In this document: one piece after another, positions 15,081-20,562 of the stretch | How the letters are laid out: every line of letters begins with the position of its first letter | Position numbering within the stretch: the first letter of the stretch is position 1 | NCBI GenBank assembly: GCA_021151615.1 | Contig: JAGKXA010000060.1 | Location: 1-20,562 of the forward strand | Direction of reading: 5' to 3' | DNA: 20,562 nt | Source of the DNA: Cellvibrionaceae bacterium | Lineage (GTDB): Bacteria; Pseudomonadota; Gammaproteobacteria; Pseudomonadales; Cellvibrionaceae | Program-made: the position numbers and the translations under genes | Notes under the pieces: model-generated | Database searches by the model: none | The model's input: only the letters and a program-made list of their open reading frames with translations | Told to the model about the DNA's origin: nothing

Positions 15081-16279
15081 CATTTTGCACTGGACTTGAC
15101 GCTGGACTTCGTGCTGAATCCCGCGCTCGATTTGGCGCTGGATTTAGCACTGGATTTAGCACTGGATTTTTTGTGGGAAAAGCTCGCCGCTGTCTTGAAC
15201 ACGCTGGGCGCCAGTGGTGGACTTAACGAGTGGCTTTCAGGGCGATAAAAATAAGCTTGCAGGGGGATCCATTGTGGCGATGGTGTCTGGTTCGCTCCGC
15301 TGAGGGCAAAGTGGTAATTACCCCACCAGCGGCCAGCGGCCCAGTATGCCCAGCCACGCCAGGGCGGTGCCTGGGTTAATTCCAATAGGCGCGTCAGGGT
15401 TGCAATACATTCTGTAGTTGCCGGTACTCCGAACTCCCCCAGGAACAGCTGCTGGTTGTTTTGAATTGCCCAAGTACTGATGCGTTCGAACTTGCTGTTG
15501 AATTCATCGGCTGGCCGACAACCAGTCCCGGTGGCTTCTGTATGAGTTCCGGAATAATCCTTGTCGGTGTATTGATGAACCTCCAGTAGGGTGCGCTGGA
15601 GTGGATCTTCCAGATCATCAAACTCAGTGGCATTGCTGGCTGTTAGTCCTGCGAACCAGTCGTGCACTCCACTCCAGCGCCCGCCACCTATAAAAATCAG
15701 GTTGGTTGATTCAGCTGTGCGCAGGGCAGCAAGCGTCTTTTTCGCCAGCGCTGCCCAGTCTGCCAGCGGCATATTGGCAGGCTCATTCATCAGGCCAAAA
15801 ATCGTTTGGGTTGGGTCGTCAAACTCTTTGGCTACCTTTAACCAAAAATCAATAAAGCCGTCATCCAGAGAGCCTTTATCTCCGAGCTTACTGCGGTAGT
15901 AGGCGGCGAAATTGTGCAGATCCAGTAATACACAAAGGCCCTGGGCATTGGCGCTGGCGACCGTATTGCGCATGCGTCCCAGCTCGGCGCTATCCAGTGG
16001 GCCCCTGAGGGTTGGCTGCAGGCGCTCCCAACGAAACGGGAAACGTATGATATTGGCACCTTGTTGGGCAAAAAATGCCAGGTCAGCTGCCAGCGGGTAG
16101 GTGTAATCCTTGTAGGGAGTACCCGGCAGGCTTTTCAAGTTGAACTCAGCTCCTGCCACGTTGATCCCGGTAAGGCGCGCCTGATCCAGGCAGTTTGCCA
16201 TTGTTTCCGAACCCAGACCGGCAAGGGCACCGAATAACGCACTAAAACCGGCTGATTTAACCGCATTGCTTGAGGTCAT
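15080..16279 (-). CDS. GH5-family glycoside hydrolase (endoglucanase-like) with KSSA-repeat tail
   Basis: A 399-residue retaining glycoside hydrolase of family 5. The catalytic acid/base is Glu166 in LMNEPAN and the nucleophile is Glu282 in LGEFGV. Family residues IIRFPF (Arg79), DLHNFAAYY (His122, Asn123) and VHQY (His235, Tyr237) are present. A weak signal peptide may occupy residues 1-28 (GFSALFGALAGLG core, TMA-N). The catalytic domain runs from about 38 to 345. The last about 30 residues are a Lys-Ser-Ser-Ala repeat. AGAGGAG lies eight bases before the ATG, and the gene begins two bases after the gumH stop. It sits between gumH and gumK, so it may act on the cellulose-like backbone of the polymer. 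A periplasmic location is inferred. Confidence 0.87.
   Translation of the reverse strand: MTSSNAVKSAGFSALFGALAGLGSETMANCLDQARLTGINVAGAEFNLKSLPGTPYKDYTYPLAADLAFFAQQGANIIRFPFRWERLQPTLRGPLDSAELGRMRNTVASANAQGLCVLLDLHNFAAYYRSKLGDKGSLDDGFIDFWLKVAKEFDDPTQTIFGLMNEPANMPLADWAALAKKTLAALRTAESTNLIFIGGGRWSGVHDWFAGLTASNATEFDDLEDPLQRTLLEVHQYTDKDYSGTHTEATGTGCRPADEFNSKFERISTWAIQNNQQLFLGEFGVPATTECIATLTRLLELTQAPPWRGWAYWAAGRWWGNYHFALSGANQTPSPQWIPLQAYFYRPESHSLSPPLAPSVFKTAASFSHKKSSAKSSAKSSAKSSAGFSTKSSVKSSAK
15083..15169 (-). repeat. 12-bp tandem repeat coding the KSSA tail of the GH5 enzyme
   Basis: Seven tandem 12-bp units (minus-strand unit about AAATCCAGYGCY) encode KSSA four times, then the variants GFST and KSSV, then KSSA and a final Lys. 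The three units next to the catalytic domain are the most alike, the later ones more diverged. It is an in-frame coding repeat that could change length by slippage without a frameshift. Confidence 0.85.
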
Positions 16280-16281
16280 GG

Positions 16282-17430
16282 TTATGGCTCCTCTGCAGTC
16301 GTTAGTTGACGGTAAAGCGATAGGTAGCGATCAGCGACTGCAGGCCATGCATAGCGGTTAGAGAAATTCTGCGCGTTGATTTTGCGCTCGCGATAGGCTG
16401 CGTCGCCTTGTTGATGAAGTTGCAAAAGTTGGGCAATAGCGGCGGTCATCTGAAGGTCAGGACCAAAACAGTAACCCAGGCCCGACTCTTCTGTTAGTCG
16501 CTTGAACGGTGGAATATTGCTGAGTATCGGCGTAAGGCCCGCACTCATGGCTTCAATGGGCGCTATTCCAAACCCTTCATGGCGAGAAAGGCACAAGAAA
16601 TAGCTGGATTGGCGAATCAATGTCCTAATCTGGTCGTCGCTGGGATTCGCTGCGAGTGTTACCAAGTGGCTTAGGCCAAGGGTCTGCACGCGATCTGCCA
16701 GGTCGCTGAGGCTGTGATCGTATTCGCGCCCGGCAATAATCAAACGCCATTCAGGGCGTAGCTTCTGCAACTGGGCAAACATATCCAGCGCGGTGTATAG
16801 CCCCTTATTCGAGGACCAGCGGCCAAAATAAATCAGCGTGGGCGTTAAGTGTTCAGCGGCTTGACTTGCATATTTTTCTACGTCTACACCGTTCTCGATA
16901 ACCTGCAGTTGGCTTGGCTGGGTAATTCGTTGAAACATATCGCCATCGTTGGCGCTGGTTGCCACGACTTTGCTGTAGGCCAGCGCCGAGAGACGGGAAA
17001 TACTTTTGAAGTAAAGCTGTTTTGCTCGCGAGGCAAAGCTGGTATGAAAAAAGCCACCGTGTGTAGAGAGCAAGAGCGGGCGCTTGTGCAGCCACTTGGT
17101 CAGGGCTAGAAAATCGTAGAAAAAATCGACGCCATGCACATGCACTACATCGGTGTCATGTAGATACTTAAATACTCCCGGGCAGATCGGATAACGACTG
17201 GAACCGCGATAGGGCAGGCGGATAACCTCGATACCATCAATCCATTCGCGCTCGGGCAGTAGTTCAGCGGAATTGCGAAACAGGCGATTCAGGGTAATGA
17301 TGCGCGTAACCCCCTGTTCACTATTGAGCTGATGGCGAGCGATATTGCGGACCACTTCTTCCATTCCTCCAATAGAGGGCAAATATTGGCGCACTATATG
17401 GGTAACTTTGAGTTGGCTACTGCAAGTCAT
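16282..17430 (-). CDS. gumH: alpha-mannosyltransferase GumH (GT4)
   Basis: GumH adds alpha-mannose from GDP-mannose to the lipid-linked cellobiose in xanthan synthesis. The 382-residue protein matches Xanthomonas GumH as I recall it along its length. Shared segments include VTHIVRQYLPSIGGMEEVV, YRGSSRYPI, HGVDFFYDFLALTK, STHGGFFHT, VIENGVDVEKY, YFGRWSSNKGL and SRHEGFGIAPIEAMSAGL. The last contains the GT4 EX7E pair, Glu285 and Glu293. The open frame extends upstream to 17547. The ATG at 17430 is chosen because it begins the family sequence, overlaps the polymerase stop as ATGA, and has AAGGAG nine bases upstream (17440-17445). It is a peripheral inner-membrane enzyme of the cytoplasmic face. 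Confidence 0.92.
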   Translation of the reverse strand: MTCSSQLKVTHIVRQYLPSIGGMEEVVRNIARHQLNSEQGVTRIITLNRLFRNSAELLPEREWIDGIEVIRLPYRGSSRYPICPGVFKYLHDTDVVHVHGVDFFYDFLALTKWLHKRPLLLSTHGGFFHTSFASRAKQLYFKSISRLSALAYSKVVATSANDGDMFQRITQPSQLQVIENGVDVEKYASQAAEHLTPTLIYFGRWSSNKGLYTALDMFAQLQKLRPEWRLIIAGREYDHSLSDLADRVQTLGLSHLVTLAANPSDDQIRTLIRQSSYFLCLSRHEGFGIAPIEAMSAGLTPILSNIPPFKRLTEESGLGYCFGPDLQMTAAIAQLLQLHQQGDAAYRERKINAQNFSNRYAWPAVADRYLSLYRQLTTAEEP

Positions 17431-18704
17431 AGTCCGGAGCTCCTTGTCAGATGGGTGGGAAGCACCGGTTGTTGCAGGCTGGAGCCCAGCAGAAACCAGA
17501 GCAGCGCAGCACTCTTCAGCGCGAAAAATGAGAAGCCGCTGATACATAGCAATAGTGACAGGTAGATGGCGGCCAGGGCTCTGAAACGAAGGCTGGTGTC
17601 ATTGGTGATAGGAAGTAGCCAATAGCAAGCCCATAGCAGGAGGCATAACGGAAGGCTGTAGGTATTGAACAGGTGAGCGTAACCAACATCAGCATAAATG
17701 ACGCCGTTGTTAACACCCAGCAAGCTGGCCAGGTCAAAATCCAGGAGTACTTTGCCGCTGAATTCCAGTCGGCCATGGAAGTCATCACTGGACATTGCAA
17801 AGACGGGCCCCGTCGCAATGCTGCCCAAATACAGCAGGCACAGCATAGCGATAAAGGGAACGATTACGGCGCAATTTAAGGCTGCGCCGCGGGCCAGCAT
17901 CCTAATGGCAGCCATCAGGCCAAGCGCAGCCATTGCAAAGCGGGAGTCAGACAACACCATCAGGAATACGGCCGCACCCAAAAAAAACAGGATTTCTCGC
18001 CATTGGCTCCAGGGTTTGCTTAACCCCCAAACACCGCAGAGCACGGCGAAGTTACCCAGAGAGACAGGTTCTAGGAATACCGAGGAAACCCGGTGATCCC
18101 CCAATAGCCCTGGCAGGAGGGTACGGCCTATGCCTTCTGGTCTGGTGCCATTTAACTGGAGTTTGCTTTCACGCACGTAATCGGTAATAGGCTGTAAATT
18201 TCCGGTGTTGACGTAATAACTGAAAATATTGAAAAAATTGGTGTAAACGTCCAGGAACAGTAATTCAAAAAGCCCGAGGAGACCGACCATCAATATGGCT
18301 GACTTGAATACTCTGTCCGCCAGGGAGAGGTTGCCCAGATTGCAGCCCATCCAGAAAAAAATGATAGGAATCAGGAGGTCGCGAAAGGCTTTGGCATTGA
18401 GCTGGTTGTTCACCAGAGCCAATAAGCACAAGGCTGCTGCTATCACACATGCCAAAGTGATTGTGCCCGGTAGCAGGCGTTTGATCAGGAAAGGTACGCA
18501 GGCCAGTAATATTAGTGACTCACTTACCCCTATAAGCGTACGCGATACAGGTATTGCCAGAGTGTTGATCAGGCATAGAAGCGCTTGGTAACCGATACAT
18601 GCCAGGAGTATGGCAATAGCCAAACGCTGTTCCCAATGGGTCGGGCTAGCCGAACCCAAGGAATGGGGCTGTGATAAAGCATTAGTTGCGGCCAGGTAAT
18701 TCAT
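17427..18704 (-). CDS. Wzy/GumE-like polysaccharide polymerase
   Basis: A 425-residue inner-membrane protein with about 11-12 hydrophobic segments. One longer polar loop (about residues 165-220) contains GTRPEGIGRTLLPGLLGDHRVSSVFLEPVSLGNFA, with several arginines as expected of Wzy-type polymerases. Length and topology fit GumE (about 430 residues), which joins xanthan repeat units in the periplasm. Such proteins have poor sequence conservation, so the call also rests on context. The frame is open up to 18950, but the ATG at 18704 is preferred. It follows the EpsG stop by ten bases with AAGGCGGGA just upstream, and avoids a long overlap. Its stop overlaps the gumH start. Confidence 0.82.
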   Translation of the reverse strand: MNYLAATNALSQPHSLGSASPTHWEQRLAIAILLACIGYQALLCLINTLAIPVSRTLIGVSESLILLACVPFLIKRLLPGTITLACVIAAALCLLALVNNQLNAKAFRDLLIPIIFFWMGCNLGNLSLADRVFKSAILMVGLLGLFELLFLDVYTNFFNIFSYYVNTGNLQPITDYVRESKLQLNGTRPEGIGRTLLPGLLGDHRVSSVFLEPVSLGNFAVLCGVWGLSKPWSQWREILFFLGAAVFLMVLSDSRFAMAALGLMAAIRMLARGAALNCAVIVPFIAMLCLLYLGSIATGPVFAMSSDDFHGRLEFSGKVLLDFDLASLLGVNNGVIYADVGYAHLFNTYSLPLCLLLWACYWLLPITNDTSLRFRALAAIYLSLLLCISGFSFFALKSAALLWFLLGSSLQQPVLPTHLTRSSGL

Positions 18705-18714
18705 GGATCCCGCC

Positions 18715-19581
18715 TTAGCGATAAAGTGCACTACCGACAAGCCTGACTCCCAAATCCCGCAAACGCTGGCAGATACTGGCGAGCGCTCGGGTGCGAGTCT
18801 TATGGATATGGGTGACCACCAGTGCTGCGCCGGAAAGCGCTGCCACAACCTGGGCATCGCGATTGGAGTCCATTGGCGTAGTGTTGATGAGTACCACATC
18901 AAAAAGCTGTTGAGACTGGTTGATGTACTCGCGATATTGGGCGCCGGCAATTAACTCTTGGGGGTTGGGCGCCTTGGTTCCCGCCGGCATTAACCACAGT
19001 GATGGAACCTCCGCGATGGGAATTGGGGCGAGTGTTTGTCTCCCTGCGAGGCGGTCGGCCAAGCCAGGAGCATAAGGATGTAATCCAAATAAGCTGTTGA
19101 TGTCTGAATTGCGGAGGTTGGCATCGATTAGCAGAGTGCGAAAGCCCAGTTGGGCAAAACTGATAGCCAGGTTAGCGCTGGTCAGCGCCAACTCATCGGG
19201 GTTATCGCTGGCCACCAACGCGAGTGAACGCTGCGGGTTCAGTTGAAAATAGCGCATTTGCAATTCGCTGCGCAGGCTGCGCAAAGCCTCGGCTTGGGGG
19301 CTATCCGGTTGAAAAAGGGCGCTCAGGCGAGGATTCAGCTTGCTAGTGCTGGTGGGGCGCTGGGTGTAAGCAAATTGTTCGGCGAGTATTGCCTCGACAT
19401 CCGTTGGCTTAACCAGACCCAGCTTTAACGCGGCATCACCAAAGCGCAGGCCAAATTGGGTTTGGGCTTGGCTGATGGCACTCAAGTCCTTTGGGTTTAA
19501 TGTGCCGCGCGCAACCAACATGGGGCCAATACGTTGGGCGTTGTCTTCTTCACCATTGAGGGGTTTGGCAATATCGTTCAT
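18715..19581 (-). CDS. EpsG-like BY-kinase homologue with degenerate ATP-binding motifs
   Basis: A 288-residue cytoplasmic protein of the bacterial tyrosine kinase (EpsG/Wzc-C) fold. Residues about 17-72 resemble the MshEN/T2SSE-N domain of EpsG (IGPMLVARGTLNPKDL, LRFGDAALKLGLVKPTDVEAIL). Residues about 97-288 are the P-loop ATPase part. The usual GxGKS/T of Walker A is absent. At the expected place (123-139) the protein reads VASDNPDELALTSANLA. Walker A' LLIDANLR (150-157) has Asn155 instead of the second Asp, and Walker B LINTTP has Asn233 instead of Asp. There is no C-terminal tyrosine cluster. It is therefore probably a non-catalytic partner of the chain-length protein. AGGAGG precedes the ATG by seven bases, and the start overlaps the upstream stop as ATGA. 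Confidence 0.85.
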   Translation of the reverse strand: MNDIAKPLNGEEDNAQRIGPMLVARGTLNPKDLSAISQAQTQFGLRFGDAALKLGLVKPTDVEAILAEQFAYTQRPTSTSKLNPRLSALFQPDSPQAEALRSLRSELQMRYFQLNPQRSLALVASDNPDELALTSANLAISFAQLGFRTLLIDANLRNSDINSLFGLHPYAPGLADRLAGRQTLAPIPIAEVPSLWLMPAGTKAPNPQELIAGAQYREYINQSQQLFDVVLINTTPMDSNRDAQVVAALSGAALVVTHIHKTRTRALASICQRLRDLGVRLVGSALYR

Positions 19582-20562
19582 TTACGTGCCTCCTGCATTG
19601 TTGAAGTGATTGTCGTTAGCCGGGGGATACTTGCTAGCACGGGCAGTCCTACTCCCAGCTCCAAATCACTGATATGGCGAATGCGTTGATCCAGCCATTC
19701 AAGGCATAGTGCAGTGCCAACACCCAACAGCAGTCCGGCTGTTAGTGCCAGGAACAACGCCGTGCGTAAGCTGGGGGTGGCCGGGCGACTCGGGGCCATG
19801 GCTTTGTTGAGTACCGCTATATCGGTTGCCGCAATTTGGCTTTCCAGCCTGGTTTGTGCGGTGCGTGCCAACGCCGCGTCGTAGGCAGCTTGAGCGTTAT
19901 CCACCTCCTGTTTTAGAAGTGTGAGCTCATTGCGGCTCCTGCTCAGCTGTAAAACCAAGTCTTTCTGTGCGGCCAATTCAGCGCTGAGTTGTGTTTCATG
20001 GGCTTTGGAAATTTCTACGGAGGATTGCAGGCTGCCGCTGATCAGTTCCTGCATTCGGTTGAGTTGCTGTTTTAGTGCATCCACCTCACCTTGTGCCTGG
20101 CGGTATTGCGGGTGGTTTTCACCTACCTGATTAGCGAGTTCCTTTAATCTGGCTTTGGCTTGGGCCAAATCGCCCGTCAACTTTTGAACTTGTGGGTTAT
20201 CCAGCGCGCGGGTTTCCAGTTGGTTGCGTTTGGTATTGGCAATTTGGTCACTGCGGCTTTTTGATGTCAGTCGTTCGTTCTGGACAGCGATCAAGAGCGA
20301 CGATAATTCCGCCAATTTGGCGGACTCCAGATCCAGGCGATCAGATGTCGCCAGAATATTGTGCTGTTCCTGATAGCTGGACAGCGCATTTTGTCTATCG
20401 ATTAATTCGGCGCGCAACTGAGTAAGTTGTTGGTTGTACCATTCAGTCGTTTGGCGGGCCGGTTCGGTACGCAACTCAAGGCTGGTATAGATGTAAGCCT
20501 GCGCATAGGCATCGGCCAGTTTGGCGGCAAGTTCCGGGTCGCGGGAGCGGAAGGAAATGGTA
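19578..20562 (-). CDS. EpsF/GumC-type chain-length determinant protein (5' end outside window)
   Basis: This is the C-terminal 327 residues of a polysaccharide co-polymerase; the start lies beyond the right edge. The first visible residues, TISFRSRDPELAAKLADAYAQ, are typical of the Wzz/GumC core. A long coiled-coil periplasmic region follows, with a GNVR-like region. A Pro-rich stretch (APSRPATP) precedes the second membrane segment (TALFLALTAGLLLGVGTAL), and a short cytoplasmic tail ends at 19578. It should control chain length with the polymerase. It overlaps the EpsG-like gene by four bases. The two are split proteins rather than a fused Wzc, which fits the EpsF/EpsG arrangement. Confidence 0.88.
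   Translation of the reverse strand, partial: TISFRSRDPELAAKLADAYAQAYIYTSLELRTEPARQTTEWYNQQLTQLRAELIDRQNALSSYQEQHNILATSDRLDLESAKLAELSSLLIAVQNERLTSKSRSDQIANTKRNQLETRALDNPQVQKLTGDLAQAKARLKELANQVGENHPQYRQAQGEVDALKQQLNRMQELISGSLQSSVEISKAHETQLSAELAAQKDLVLQLSRSRNELTLLKQEVDNAQAAYDAALARTAQTRLESQIAATDIAVLNKAMAPSRPATPSLRTALFLALTAGLLLGVGTALCLEWLDQRIRHISDLELGVGLPVLASIPRLTTITSTMQEARK

Noticed and set aside
15083..15169. Tandem repeats that could be taken for a CRISPR array
   Set aside because: The unit is 12 bp with no spacers and is in frame at the end of the GH5 gene, coding KSSA.
17431..17547. A 39-residue N-terminal extension of GumH
   Set aside because: It lies inside the polymerase gene. GumH homology and the AAGGAG site support the ATG at 17430.
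18705..18950. An 82-residue N-terminal extension of the polymerase
   Set aside because: It overlaps the EpsG-like gene almost throughout, has no membrane-protein character, and a start with a plausible ribosome-binding site lies at 18704.
18715..19581. The EpsG-like gene as a pseudogene
   Set aside because: The frame is intact, the ribosome-binding site is strong, the ATGA overlap is kept and the fold outside the motifs looks constrained. Loss of catalysis is more likely than loss of the gene.

Overview
The window looks like the chromosome of a free-living gammaproteobacterium, probably a Cellvibrio relative (Cellvibrionaceae). This placement is an inference. It rests on very E. coli-like MinD and MinE proteins, moderate GC, and a cellulase-family enzyme inside an exopolysaccharide locus. 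No rRNA, tRNA, CRISPR array, insertion sequence or phage gene was recognised.

Positions 1-7.5 kb are mostly housekeeping. At the left edge is the start of an unidentified leftward gene (1-65). Next comes the division-site operon minC-minD-minE on the + strand, closed by a strong Rho-independent terminator at 2229-2264. Then follow a DEDDh exonuclease, a YceI-family lipoprotein, a HerA-like (DUF853) ATPase with a glutamine-rich tail, and an exported di-haem cytochrome c related to the RoxA group. A YgjP-like metallopeptidase lies on the - strand.

Positions 7.5-20.56 kb form an exopolysaccharide locus made of two converging transcription units. The + unit has a WcaJ/GumD-type initiating sugar-phosphate transferase coupled by TAATG to an EpsL-type outer-membrane beta-barrel. 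A candidate sigma-54 promoter precedes it. The - unit, read from the right edge, encodes an EpsF/GumC-type chain-length protein (cut by the edge), an EpsG-type ATPase with degenerate nucleotide motifs, a GumE-like polymerase, GumH, a GH5 glucanase with a Lys-Ser-Ser-Ala repeat tail, GumK, a GT26 (GumM-type) glucosyltransferase, a Wzx/GumJ flippase and a GT4 glycosyltransferase. Genes in this unit overlap by up to 4 bp or are separated by about 2-21 bp, so it is probably one operon. The two units overlap at their 3' ends by 29 bp.

Together the genes predict a Wzx/Wzy-assembled, xanthan-like acidic polymer. WcaJ would load glucose-1-phosphate on undecaprenyl phosphate and the GT26 enzyme would add a second glucose. 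GumH would add mannose, GumK glucuronic acid, and the last GT4 a terminal sugar. Wzx flips the unit, the GumE-like protein polymerises it, and EpsF with EpsG control length. EpsL would sit in the outer membrane, and GH5 could trim the cellulose-like backbone in the periplasm. Not seen here are GumI, the acetyl/pyruvyl transferases GumF/G/L and the export protein GumB; some may lie beyond the right edge. The least expected elements are the GH5 gene between gumH and gumK, its repeat tail, and the apparently dead BY-kinase fold.
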